From Thomasclavelia sp. (GTDB taxonomy: Bacteria > Bacillota_I > Bacilli_A > Erysipelotrichales > Coprobacillaceae): a stretch of DNA of 64,000 nt. The stretch is taken from NCBI GenBank assembly GCA_028749475.1, contig JAQVWN010000006.1:28221-92220 (forward strand), read 5' to 3'. Shown here piece after piece: positions 20,148 through 29,194 of this stretch. The translations under genes were made by a program, and so were the position numbers. The notes beneath the pieces were generated by a model. The model saw only the letters and a list, made by a program, of their open reading frames with translations, ran no database searches and had not been told where the DNA came from. Within the stretch, counting starts at the first letter, position 1; every line of letters begins with the position of its first letter.

Positions 20148-22175
20148 ATGAAAAAGATAATTTCATTAATAATTACATTAGTAATGTGTTGCAGTTTCAT
20201 TAACCCTACCTATGCATCAACAAGTATTACATATTCAGGTCACCAACAAAATGTTGGTAACCTAAATGCAGTATCTGATGGCACTACTTTAGGTAAGACA
20301 GGGAAATCACTTCGTTTGGAAGCGATAAAGATTAATAATACTACTGGTATCTCAGGTAAAATTAGATATCGAGTTCATATTCAAAATAAAGGAACTCAAG
20401 AGTATAAAGAAAACGGAGAGTTAGCTGGAACAACAGGTAAAGGACTTCGTTTAGAAGCACTTCAAATCTATTTAACAGGTAACTTAGGTTCTACATATGA
20501 TGTTTATTATCGAACTCATATTCAAAATTATGGTTGGTTAAACTGGACAAGAGGAAAAGATGATAATTTATCTTGGTCTGGAAGTATTGGTCAATCATTA
20601 CGAGTAGAAGCAGTTCAAATTACCCTTGTTAAAAGAGGTACTAAACCTGTTTCATCTTCACCAATATCCTCTACAAATCAAACACTAGTTGCAAAGCAAG
20701 TAGTATATTCAGGTCACCAACAAAATGTTGGTAATGTTTCTAATGTCTATGATGGTTCGGCTTGCGGGACAACAGGTAAATCTTTAAGATTAGAAGGTAT
20801 TAGAGTTAATAAATCAACAAAATTAACTGGCGTTGATGGAAACATCAATTACCGGGGACATGTTCAAAGTGTTGGTAATCAAGCTTATGTTAAAAATGGC
20901 GAATTAGCTGGTACAACCGGTAAGGGGCTTCGTCTAGAAGCCATTCAAATGTATTTATCAGGTGAATTAGCTAATGAATTTGATATATATTACCGAACGC
21001 ATGTTTCAGGATATGGTTGGTTAGCATGGGTAAAAGGTAGTAATGATGATTCTTCATGGTCAGGTTCTAAAGGTTTATCTCAACAAATCGAATCTTACGA
21101 AGTTGAAGTTGTTACAAAAGGAAGTACCCCTTTAAGTACAATACCAACTAATAACAGTAATTATGGATTTATTGATAAAAACAATATAGGTTCAATTTCA
21201 TTTAGTGGTCGCCAAACTAATATTATAGGAGCTGATAGTAGTGGTATTATTGGTGACAAAACTAGTAATATGCAAGGATTAATCGCCTATAAAACTCAAG
21301 GTGCTATAAATGGAACTGTTCAAACTGAGGCTCATGTAAGTAGTAAAGGTTGGCTAGGTTATAAGAATGCTGGAACTTTTTCAGGTGATACAAGTAACAC
21401 TTTACAAGCATTTAGAATTCAACTAACTGGTGATCTTGCCAAGGTCAAAGATGTCTATTATCGAGCTTATAACTCTAAATATGGTTGGATGCAATGGACT
21501 AAAAATGGAGAAGCTGCTGGTAGTACTGGATATTCTGAAAACCTTAAAGCAATTCAAGTAGTAATGGTAAATAAAGGAGTTAGTCAGCCAACTAATGATT
21601 CTAATACTTCAATAGCTTTTGAAGCAGCACCTTCATATGTTGGTAAAGTAATGATTATGCATTCTCCAACTACCACTGTTGAAAAAATGGTTAAACAATT
21701 TAATTCCAAAGGAAAACAATATCCAAGTGCCCTTGCTAGTAAAGGGGCTAGTAATATCCAAACATTTGCTCAAATCTGCTATGATGAAGCAAGCAAAGAA
21801 GGAGTAGATCCAGCTGTTCTATTTGCCCAAATAATGGAAGAAACTGGATATCTTCAATATGGTGGTGATGTAAAAGTTACTCAATGTAATTTTGGTGGCT
21901 TGGGAGCTACTGGTGGTGGAAATCCCGGGCTTACATTCTCTAATGTTAGAACTGGCATCAGAGCTCAAGTTCAACATCTGCAAGCTTACGCTACAGTTAA
22001 TACTAAATTAAAACAAACTTGTGTTGATCCTCGTTATAATTATGTAAAAAGAGGATCTGCTCCATGTGTTGAATGGTTAGGTATCCCTGATAATCCTTAT
22101 GGTGGCGGATGGGCTGCTGGCAAAAACTATGGTGCCAAAATTATAAATATTATGAATGAAATGAGTACAAGATAA
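20148..22175 (+). CDS. Secreted glucosaminidase with N-terminal ChW repeats
   Basis: The ATG at 20148 follows GGAGGG and opens a 675-residue protein with a signal peptide (ending near TYAS, residue 25). About seven ChW repeats fill residues 26-480, with recurring SGHQQNVGN and TTGKGLRLEA cores. A glucosaminidase-type lysozyme-fold domain closes the protein (about 495-675), including FAQIMEETGYL with the probable catalytic Glu and a later NFGGLG motif. It should cut the glycan strands of peptidoglycan, complementing the amidase encoded just upstream. Here the repeats are N-terminal and the enzyme C-terminal, the reverse of the upstream amidase. A strong terminator follows. Confidence 0.9.
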   Translation: MKKIISLIITLVMCCSFINPTYASTSITYSGHQQNVGNLNAVSDGTTLGKTGKSLRLEAIKINNTTGISGKIRYRVHIQNKGTQEYKENGELAGTTGKGLRLEALQIYLTGNLGSTYDVYYRTHIQNYGWLNWTRGKDDNLSWSGSIGQSLRVEAVQITLVKRGTKPVSSSPISSTNQTLVAKQVVYSGHQQNVGNVSNVYDGSACGTTGKSLRLEGIRVNKSTKLTGVDGNINYRGHVQSVGNQAYVKNGELAGTTGKGLRLEAIQMYLSGELANEFDIYYRTHVSGYGWLAWVKGSNDDSSWSGSKGLSQQIESYEVEVVTKGSTPLSTIPTNNSNYGFIDKNNIGSISFSGRQTNIIGADSSGIIGDKTSNMQGLIAYKTQGAINGTVQTEAHVSSKGWLGYKNAGTFSGDTSNTLQAFRIQLTGDLAKVKDVYYRAYNSKYGWMQWTKNGEAAGSTGYSENLKAIQVVMVNKGVSQPTNDSNTSIAFEAAPSYVGKVMIMHSPTTTVEKMVKQFNSKGKQYPSALASKGASNIQTFAQICYDEASKEGVDPAVLFAQIMEETGYLQYGGDVKVTQCNFGGLGATGGGNPGLTFSNVRTGIRAQVQHLQAYATVNTKLKQTCVDPRYNYVKRGSAPCVEWLGIPDNPYGGGWAAGKNYGAKIINIMNEMSTR

Positions 22176-22180
22176 AAATC

Positions 22181-22218
22181 AAGAATTATCATTTTAAATG
22201 AATGATAATTCTTTTTTA
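22181..22218 (+). terminator. Terminator after the glucosaminidase gene
   Basis: AAGAATTATCATT pairs with AATGATAATTCTT around a 7-base loop, followed by a T-run. Confidence 0.85.
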
Positions 22219-22247
22219 TTTATTATTTGTACATTTATACTTATCGG

Positions 22248-22400
22248 GGTTAAGATAATAGTAACTAGTTTGGTTTGTTTGGTTTAACCTAATAGTGAAA
22301 AATAAAAAGGATGAACAAAAAATACTGTGAGAAAGGAAGATAATCTAGTGGGCGGACTAGATTATTAAAATAATTACTTCACTACACTACAAAAGTAATT
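22248..22400 (+). promoter_or_regulatory. Folded leader region upstream of the AraC regulator
   Basis: The roughly 300 bases between the glucosaminidase and AraC genes hold three separate inverted repeats: GGTTAA/TTAACC (22248 and 22284), ATAATCTAG/CTAGATTAT (22340 and 22357, 9 bp, 8-base loop) and AATTACTT/AAGTAATT (22372 and 22393, 8 bp, 13-base loop). No clear promoter hexamers or open frame were found. It could be a regulatory RNA leader or a set of operator dyads; I recognise no known riboswitch. Confidence 0.4.
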
Positions 22401-22482
22401 AACCATTTTTACGTCCAGTTTTTTAGCTACAAAATTGTCCAATACACAGTCTTTTGTGAATGTTCATGAAAGGAAAAGTATA

Positions 22483-23343
22483 GTGGGAAAGTATAAGTAT
22501 GAAAGAATTATTGATGATGATAATTTACCAACTAAATTACATTACTTTAATTATAAAAATAATAATACAATACATCGAGTAGAGTTACACTGGCATCGCA
22601 GTGTTGAAATTATAGTTCCAATTAAAGGTACTAGTATTTTATGGTTAAGTGGAGAAGAAATAGAACTCAATAGTGAAAGAGTCTACATAGTTAATTCATG
22701 TGAATTCCATAGCGTTACACTGCGGGATACAGATGTTGTATATGAAGGATACGCTATTCAAATAAATTATGAGTATTTAAAAAGTTGTTTTAGTGATATT
22801 GATAATATTTCATTTAATCAACCAAGTAAAAATGTATCTAAATTATTAAAAGAAAAAGTCCTGTCAATAGCTAGTATGTATAAAAAAGGAAACACTTTTG
22901 ATCATATTAAACTATTAAGTTATATTCAAATGTTGGTATTTTTGTTGTTTGATAACTTAAGTACTACTAGAATAAAAGAATTGAAGGATTATACTAAGGT
23001 TCAAGGAACAATAATTGATGTAGTTAGATATCTCGAAAACAATTATCAGGATGATATAGTGATATCTAGACTCGCTTTAAAGTTCAACATATCTGAAGGA
23101 TACCTAGCAAGACAATTTAAATACTATCTAGGATTAACGATTAAAGAATATTTAATCAATGTTCGTTTATCAGCAGCAACAAAACAAGTATTGAATACTA
23201 ATGATAAACTATTTGATATCGCTATTAATAATGGATTTCCTAATATTCAATCTTTTAATATTCACTTTAAAAGGAAATATAATGTAACCCCTACAAAGTA
23301 TCGAGAAATGTCAAAAAATCACAAATGTTTAGTTAAAAAGTAA
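22483..23343 (+). CDS. AraC family transcriptional regulator
   Basis: The protein has an N-terminal cupin-like sensing domain (HWHRSVEIIVPIKG near residue 35) and two C-terminal helix-turn-helix motifs, the first around LALKFNISEGYLARQFKYYLG and the second around IAINNGFPNIQSFNIHFKRKY, ending in the usual VTPTKYRE. I prefer the GTG at 22483 (287 residues) because AGG sits 9 bases upstream; a TTG at 22435 would add 16 residues without a clear ribosome site. AraC proteins with such N-terminal domains usually respond to sugars. It lies 76 bases upstream of a secreted esterase gene on the same strand, which is the obvious candidate target. Confidence 0.85.
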   Translation: MGKYKYERIIDDDNLPTKLHYFNYKNNNTIHRVELHWHRSVEIIVPIKGTSILWLSGEEIELNSERVYIVNSCEFHSVTLRDTDVVYEGYAIQINYEYLKSCFSDIDNISFNQPSKNVSKLLKEKVLSIASMYKKGNTFDHIKLLSYIQMLVFLLFDNLSTTRIKELKDYTKVQGTIIDVVRYLENNYQDDIVISRLALKFNISEGYLARQFKYYLGLTIKEYLINVRLSAATKQVLNTNDKLFDIAINNGFPNIQSFNIHFKRKYNVTPTKYREMSKNHKCLVKK

Positions 23344-23359
23344 CCATTGTTTATCTTAG

Positions 23360-23398
23360 GGATGTTCTATAATTTATTATAGATACAAGGAGACATCC
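23360..23398 (+). repeat. Nested inverted repeat between the AraC and esterase genes
   Basis: GGATGT (23360-23365) and ACATCC (23393-23398) enclose a perfect TCTATAAT/ATTATAGA dyad (23366-23383). There is no T-run, so it is not a usual terminator. The inner dyad contains TATAAT, so it may be a promoter embedded in an operator for the esterase gene. Confidence 0.45.
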
Positions 23399-23419
23399 TT
23401 GAGAAAGTGAGAAAGGAAA

Positions 23420-26413
23420 ATGCGAAAATTTAAAAGGTTTTTTGGTGCTTTTTTGACTGTTGCTATGATCTTGGGTATCACTACTGCTCGAGTAACTAAT
23501 GTTAGTGCAGACGTTAGTGCAACTGGAACTCAAAAAGCGTATGTCGTAGGTGATGACTGGGGTTGTGGAGTCACTAAGACAGTAATCACCCTTGATAAAA
23601 CTATTGATACTAGTTCTATTACGGGTAGTGATTTTTCGGTAGTTGAAACAAAAGAGGGAACAGACACAACTCGTGATGTTTTAGCTGCTTATACTTCCGA
23701 TGCAAGCGGAAATAAGGTAGCTAAAGATTCCAACATAATTACTATTGAAATGAGTATTGATCCTTCAACAGGATCACCAATTGTTTGGAATCAAATAGTT
23801 TTTAGAAATAACTGGGCAACTAGTTATAAATTAGATGTTCAATTAAATTCAGGAGAAACTCTAATTTCTGGAACTGAATCAATTACTTCATTATCAATTA
23901 AACAAGATATTGATGTTGCAGGTAATGATTTAATTTGTCCACAATTAGATAAGTTCAAAAGATTTTCTCCAACAGGAACAGTCTTTACTGGATCTGATGG
24001 AACAACTGTAACTTATGCTTTATATTCTCCAACAACTGATAATCATTCAAACTCTTTAGTTGTTTGGAATCATGGTGCAGGAGAATATGGAAATGATGTT
24101 CGAATTGATCTATTAGCTAATCAAGTAACTGCTTTAGCTGATGATGAATTCCAAAATACAATGGATGGGGCCTATATATTAGTGCCTCAAAGAAATTATC
24201 AAACTACTACTCAAACAGTTACTGAATGTATTCAAGCAGTGGCTAATGGAAATACTGATATCGATAATAATCGAGTAATTGTTGGTGGATGTTCGGCTGG
24301 TGGTAGAGCTACAATGGATTTGATTCTAGCTCATCCAGAATTATATGCTGCAGCTTATCCTATTTGTCCAGCTACTCAAAGTGCTAATGTAACTGATGCT
24401 CAAATTGAATCATTAAAGGATTTACCAATTTGGTTTATTCATGCATCAAATGATCCAACAGTAGCTTACTCAACTACTACTCAAGCTTTAGTTACAAGAT
24501 TAGAAGCAGCTGGTAATACAAATGTTCATACATCAATTTTTGCCGATGTTCATGATACTACAGGAAGATTTGATGATAGTAATGGTGATCCATATCAATA
24601 TAATGGACACTGGTCATGGACATACTTTGATAACAATGAATGTAATGACCCTAATGGTGTAAATTGTTGGGAATGGATGGCTAATCAAACTAGAGTTAAT
24701 CAAATTAATGCAACTGGAACTCAAAAAGCTTATGTTGTAGGTGATGACTGGGGACCTGCAGTTACTAAAACAGTTTTAACTCTTGATAAAGTTATTGATG
24801 CTGATACTGTAGATGCTTCAAACTTCAAAGTTACTGAAGAAAAACAAGCTACAACTAACTGGTCAACAGGAGAAATCGGTATTGTGAATAATGCCAGAAA
24901 AGTAACAAAAGCTTATACTTCTGATGCTTCTGGAAATAAAACAACTGATAATTCAAGATACGTTACAATTGAAATGTATGTATCTCCTAGTGATGGTTCA
25001 CCATTTATTTATAACTTAAATACTGGTAAAAATAGTTGGTGTAATCCTTATAAACTACATGTATCTTTAGCTAAAGGTGCCAACATGAAAGCCAGTGATC
25101 AAACTATTAGTAATTTAAATGTCACTGCAGAAATTGATGTAGCTGGTGATGGCAAGATTTGCCCACAAGCTCAAAAATTTACTAATCAATCATATAAAGC
25201 ATCTGATGGTACAAACTATTCTTATGCAGAATACACTCCTGCAACAGATAGTAAAAAGAATGCTTTAGTTATTTGGTTACATGGAGCTGGTGAAGGTGGT
25301 AGTGATCCTTCGATTGATTACCTAGGAAATGAAGTAACAGCTTTGACTGAAAAACAATTCCAAAGTCAATTTGGTGGAGCTTACGTTATTACTCCTCAAT
25401 CTCCAACAATGTGGATGGATGATGGTACAGGTGCTTATCAAAATGGTGATAAAGGTTCTTGTTATGCTGATAGTTTATATGAAATGATTCAAGCATATGT
25501 TTCATCTAACCCTGATGTTGATCCAAATCGTATAATCATTGGAGGATGCTCTAATGGTGGTTATATGACAATGGAAATGATAATAAAACATCCTGATTAC
25601 TTTGCAGCTGCATTCCCTATTTGTGAAGCATATCAAGATCAATATATTACAAATGATCAAATTAAATCATTAAAGAAAATGCCAATTTGGTTTACTTATG
25701 CTAAAAATGATCCAACAGTAGATCCAACTAAAACTGCTATCCCAACAATTAAGAGATTAAAAGCAGCTGGAAATACAAAAGTTCATGTTTCAGAATTTGC
25801 TGATGTACATGATACTACTGGAAGATTCTTCTTAGATTCAAATGGTAGCTTAACGGCAACTGATACAGGAAATCCTTATCAATATAGTGGTCATTGGTCA
25901 TGGACATACTTTGACAACAATCAATGTTATGACACAAATGGTACTAACGAATGGGCATGGTTAGCTAAACAATATAACAACCGTAATAACCCTGATGTTA
26001 CATATTCAACACATGTTCAAAACATTGGTTGGACAAATGATGCAAGTGATGGAACTGTTTCAGGAACTGTTGGGCAATCTAAACGTTTAGAAGCAATTCA
26101 AATTAATTGTCCAAAGAGTGGAGAAGATTCTGATCTAAGTGGCAAGATTACTTACCGTGTTCACGTTCAAAATATTGGATGGCAAGGTTGGAAAGAAAAC
26201 GGAGAAACAGCTGGAACAACAGGACGTTCACTTCGTTTAGAAGCTATAGAGATCAAACTTACTGGCGATATGGCTCAAAAGTATAATGTTAGATATCGTG
26301 TTCATGTTCAAAATATTGGATGGCAAGATTGGAAGACTAATGGTTCCCTTGCTGGAACAACAGGACGTTCACTTCGTGTAGAAGCTATTCAAATTGAATT
26401 AGTGGAAAAATAA
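23420..26413 (+). CDS. Secreted esterase with two tandem Ig-like/alpha-beta-hydrolase modules and C-terminal ChW repeats
   Basis: This 997-residue protein has a signal peptide (residues 1-32, ending near VSA). Two modules follow with a period of about 398 residues. Each starts with an Ig-like domain opening with ATGTQKAYVVGDDWG (residues 33 and 431). Each continues into an alpha/beta hydrolase of the PHB-depolymerase/EstA type. The nucleophile motifs are GGCSAGG (about 287) and GGCSNGG (about 708); acid and base candidates are NDPTV and FADVHDTTGRF in each copy. About three ChW repeats end the protein (855-997). It probably removes acyl or feruloyl/acetyl groups from a polymer outside the cell; the substrate is unknown. 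An AraC gene precedes it and a terminator follows. Confidence 0.85.
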   Translation: MRKFKRFFGAFLTVAMILGITTARVTNVSADVSATGTQKAYVVGDDWGCGVTKTVITLDKTIDTSSITGSDFSVVETKEGTDTTRDVLAAYTSDASGNKVAKDSNIITIEMSIDPSTGSPIVWNQIVFRNNWATSYKLDVQLNSGETLISGTESITSLSIKQDIDVAGNDLICPQLDKFKRFSPTGTVFTGSDGTTVTYALYSPTTDNHSNSLVVWNHGAGEYGNDVRIDLLANQVTALADDEFQNTMDGAYILVPQRNYQTTTQTVTECIQAVANGNTDIDNNRVIVGGCSAGGRATMDLILAHPELYAAAYPICPATQSANVTDAQIESLKDLPIWFIHASNDPTVAYSTTTQALVTRLEAAGNTNVHTSIFADVHDTTGRFDDSNGDPYQYNGHWSWTYFDNNECNDPNGVNCWEWMANQTRVNQINATGTQKAYVVGDDWGPAVTKTVLTLDKVIDADTVDASNFKVTEEKQATTNWSTGEIGIVNNARKVTKAYTSDASGNKTTDNSRYVTIEMYVSPSDGSPFIYNLNTGKNSWCNPYKLHVSLAKGANMKASDQTISNLNVTAEIDVAGDGKICPQAQKFTNQSYKASDGTNYSYAEYTPATDSKKNALVIWLHGAGEGGSDPSIDYLGNEVTALTEKQFQSQFGGAYVITPQSPTMWMDDGTGAYQNGDKGSCYADSLYEMIQAYVSSNPDVDPNRIIIGGCSNGGYMTMEMIIKHPDYFAAAFPICEAYQDQYITNDQIKSLKKMPIWFTYAKNDPTVDPTKTAIPTIKRLKAAGNTKVHVSEFADVHDTTGRFFLDSNGSLTATDTGNPYQYSGHWSWTYFDNNQCYDTNGTNEWAWLAKQYNNRNNPDVTYSTHVQNIGWTNDASDGTVSGTVGQSKRLEAIQINCPKSGEDSDLSGKITYRVHVQNIGWQGWKENGETAGTTGRSLRLEAIEIKLTGDMAQKYNVRYRVHVQNIGWQDWKTNGSLAGTTGRSLRVEAIQIELVEK

Positions 26414-26449
26414 ACTAATTTATAGTGTTTTAATCACAATTAAATAATA

Positions 26450-26482
26450 AAATTATCACTTCAAATGAAGTGATAATTTTTT
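26450..26482 (+). terminator. Terminator after the esterase gene
   Basis: AAATTATCACTTCA and TGAAGTGATAATTT form a near-perfect hairpin followed by T residues. Confidence 0.85.
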
Positions 26483-26558
26483 GTATAGATAATTATACAT
26501 TTATCTTTAATTTTAAAATAATCCTCTTATAATGTTGAATATAGGGATGAGGGAATTT

Positions 26559-27989
26559 ATGAAAAGAAGATTAACAAAACAAGGTAAGATTTTAATTGTC
26601 GTAGTAGTTGCAGCTTTAATAATTGGTGTAGGGGCATATTTTATGTTCTTTAGAGATACTTGCCCAATCAATTATAAGAACGATAATCCAACTATTGAAA
26701 TAAATAGTAAGTTCAATTATAAAAAGAATATTGAATCAGTTGATAATGGCTCAATCAAAGATGTAACTTGTAATGCGTCTAAACTTAAAACAAACAAACT
26801 AGGGAAATATGATATTGAATATAAATATGATGGTAGTACCTATAAACAAACTATTGAAGTAGTAGATACTAAAAAGCCAACATTTAAAGTCTCAAATAAA
26901 GATGTTGATTTAGGAATGAAAATAACTCCTAAATACTTTGTAAGTGATGTTAAAGACGCTACTAAAGTAAGTTTCTCTTTTAAAGAAGATTATTCTTTTA
27001 AGAAAAAAGGAAAAGTAAAGGTAACTATTGTTGGAACTGATGAAGGTGGTAATAAAACATCAAAGAATTGTGTAGTTACAGTTCTATCTAAAGATACTAC
27101 TAAACCAGTAATATCTAATTTAGCAGACAAACAAGTATTATTAAATTCTAAATCAGATTTAACTACTGGCGTTACAGTCACAGATAATCGTGATCCAAAT
27201 CCAACTTTAACTTATAATAAAAAACAAATTAACTTAAAGAAACTTGGAACATATAAAGTTACTTACAAAGCAACTGATCGTTCTGGTAACCAAACAACAG
27301 CTACTAGGAAGATAGAAGTAGTTGAAAAACTTAAAGAAATTGGAACTGATAAACAATCAAATGAAAAAATAGTATATCTAACATTTGATGATGGACCTTC
27401 TCAAAACACTAAAGCTATTTTAGATATCTTAGCTAAATATAATTGTAAAGCAACATTCTTCGTAACTGGAACTAATCAAAAATGTAATGGTTATATCAAA
27501 GAAGCTTATGATGCTGGTCATACAATTGGTCTTCATACATATACTCATGATTATGCAAAAGTATATGCTTCTAGTGAAGCGTATTTCCAAGATCTTCAAC
27601 AAGTGTCTGATATGGTTAAATCAATAACTGGTCATACTTCTCATTATGTTAGATTCCCTGGTGGAGCCAGTAATACTGTTTCAAGACATTATTGTGCAGG
27701 AATTATGAAAACCACATCTACTCAATTAATAGAGCGTGGATATCAATATTATGATTGGAACGTCAGCAGTGAAGATGCTAGTGGAAATAATGTAGCGACA
27801 AGTAGACTTATTGCCGCTAGTACATCATCTACTCAAAATAATATCGTTATTTTATGTCATGACTCTCAAGCTAAAAAAACAACAGTCGAAGCTTTACCAA
27901 CAATCATTGAACATTACCAAAAACTTGGTTATAAATTTAAAGGAATTGATGATGATAGTTTCTATGTTCATCAACATATAAATAACTAA
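26559..27989 (+). CDS. Membrane-anchored polysaccharide deacetylase with Ig-like domains
   Basis: I place the start at the ATG at 26559 after GAGGGA (476 residues); ATGs at 26532 and 26547 are less likely. The protein has a basic N-terminus, one membrane helix (about 8-30), three Ig-like (DUF5011/HYR-type) domains over about 35-265 and a C-terminal NodB deacetylase domain (about 275-470). Its catalytic motifs are TFDDGPSQNT, the His pair in HTYTH, RFPGGAS and a late LCHDS. Metal-binding Asp and both His are present. It is most like peptidoglycan N-acetylglucosamine deacetylases, which protect the wall from lysozyme, and its neighbours are wall enzymes. A TATAAT at 26528-26533 is the probable -10. 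Confidence 0.88.
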   Translation: MKRRLTKQGKILIVVVVAALIIGVGAYFMFFRDTCPINYKNDNPTIEINSKFNYKKNIESVDNGSIKDVTCNASKLKTNKLGKYDIEYKYDGSTYKQTIEVVDTKKPTFKVSNKDVDLGMKITPKYFVSDVKDATKVSFSFKEDYSFKKKGKVKVTIVGTDEGGNKTSKNCVVTVLSKDTTKPVISNLADKQVLLNSKSDLTTGVTVTDNRDPNPTLTYNKKQINLKKLGTYKVTYKATDRSGNQTTATRKIEVVEKLKEIGTDKQSNEKIVYLTFDDGPSQNTKAILDILAKYNCKATFFVTGTNQKCNGYIKEAYDAGHTIGLHTYTHDYAKVYASSEAYFQDLQQVSDMVKSITGHTSHYVRFPGGASNTVSRHYCAGIMKTTSTQLIERGYQYYDWNVSSEDASGNNVATSRLIAASTSSTQNNIVILCHDSQAKKTTVEALPTIIEHYQKLGYKFKGIDDDSFYVHQHINN

Positions 27990-28023
27990 ATTAATCCTCA
28001 TTTTAAATCATTATGATGATTAG

Positions 28024-28054
28024 TAAAAACGATACTAATTGGTATCGTTTTTAC
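28024..28054 (+). terminator. Terminator after the deacetylase gene
   Basis: TAAAAACGATAC pairs with GTATCGTTTTTA around a TAATTG loop; the U-tract is the distal part of the stem, and it may act in both directions. Confidence 0.8.
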
Positions 28055-28150
28055 TTGGAAAAATGTCATAAAATTAATAAAAAAAATTATCTTATTTTAT
28101 CTAGGATTTTGGATATCTTTAGTATATAATGGTGCAAATGAGGTGATTTC

Positions 28151-28753
28151 ATGAAAACAGTTTTAGTAGATGAAAGTGAACTAGATTTAGTAGCTAACAA
28201 ATTAGCGACTGAAGAATGTGTCGCTTTTCCTACTGAAACTGTTTTTGGTTTAGGGGTGAAATACGGTAGTAAAAAAGCTTTAGATAAACTTTATAAAGTT
28301 AAAAATAGAGATTTGTCTAAAGCCATTACTTTAATGCTTGCAAGTAAAAAAGATATAAGTAAATATGCTTATGTAAATAATCAAGCTTTGAAGATAATTG
28401 ATGCCTTTATGCCTGGAGAGATAACCCTTATTTTGAAAAAGAAAGATGTTGAGGACTATGTAACCTCGGGACTGCCAACAATAGGAATAAGAATTCCTAA
28501 TTATGAATTCTTATTAAAACTTATTAATAAGACAGGACCATTAATGGTTACTTCAGCCAATTTTTCTGGAGAGACTAGTTTAGATGATTATCATGATGTT
28601 TATAAAACCTTTAATACATTAATACCAATGATAGTAAAAGGTAAAGTGGTAAGTCATCAACCAAGTACTGTTGTGGATGTCACTAAAGAAAAAATCGAAA
28701 TACTTCGTGAGGGTAGTATTTCCAAAGAAAAAATAATGGAGGTAATAGGATGA
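28151..28753 (+). CDS. tsaC: Threonylcarbamoyl-AMP synthase (Sua5/YrdC/YciO family)
   Basis: This 200-residue YrdC-domain protein makes threonylcarbamoyl-AMP, the donor for the t6A37 modification of ANN-decoding tRNAs. The N-terminal FPTETVFGLGVKYG motif (about residues 26-39), the KNRDLSKAITLM segment and the PLMVTSANFSG motif (about 134-144) are conserved. It is the short form, lacking the C-terminal Sua5 domain. GAGGTG precedes the ATG. It overlaps rpiB by four bases and opens the tsaC-rpiB-glyA-upp-atp block, the order also found in Bacillus (there as ywlC-ywlF-glyA-upp-atp). TATAAT at 28135-28140 is the likely -10. Confidence 0.92.
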   Translation: MKTVLVDESELDLVANKLATEECVAFPTETVFGLGVKYGSKKALDKLYKVKNRDLSKAITLMLASKKDISKYAYVNNQALKIIDAFMPGEITLILKKKDVEDYVTSGLPTIGIRIPNYEFLLKLINKTGPLMVTSANFSGETSLDDYHDVYKTFNTLIPMIVKGKVVSHQPSTVVDVTKEKIEILREGSISKEKIMEVIG

Positions 28754-29193
28754 AAATAGCTGTTGCTTGTGATCATGGTGGATTTAGACTTAAAAATGTT
28801 ATTATTGAAGATCTAAAAAAGAATGGTTACGAAGTTGAAGACTTTGGAACATATAGTGAAGATAGTTGTGACTATCCTGACTATGCAGGCAAAGCCGCTA
28901 AAGCAGTTGCTAGCGGAGAATGTGAAAAAGGTGTAGTTGTATGTGGTACTGGAATTGGGGTTAGTATTACAGCCAATAAAGTTAAAGGCATTAGATGTGC
29001 TTTAACTCATGATGTATTTTCAGCTAAGGCTACTAAAGCTCATAATGATGCTAATATGATAGCTATGGGACAAAGAGTTATTGGAGAAGGTTTAGCTTTA
29101 GAAATACTTCATGCCTATTTAGAAACAGAATATGAAGGGGGACGTCATGAGCAAAGAATCAAAAAGATGATGGCTTATGAGGATGAAAGATAA
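28750..29193 (+). CDS. rpiB: Ribose-5-phosphate isomerase B
   Basis: This 147-residue RpiB/LacAB family enzyme interconverts ribose 5-phosphate and ribulose 5-phosphate. Family features are [11 protein letters not shown] at the N-terminus, the catalytic Cys in [11 protein letters not shown] (about residue 65) and the [14 protein letters not shown] segment. Its start overlaps the tsaC stop. The same gene pair occurs in Bacillus. LacA/LacB-like subunits are close relatives, but the synteny and lone copy favour RpiB. Confidence 0.94.
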   Translation: MKIAVACDHGGFRLKNVIIEDLKKNGYEVEDFGTYSEDSCDYPDYAGKAAKAVASGECEKGVVVCGTGIGVSITANKVKGIRCALTHDVFSAKATKAHNDANMIAMGQRVIGEGLALEILHAYLETEYEGGRHEQRIKKMMAYEDER

Positions 29194-29194
29194 A

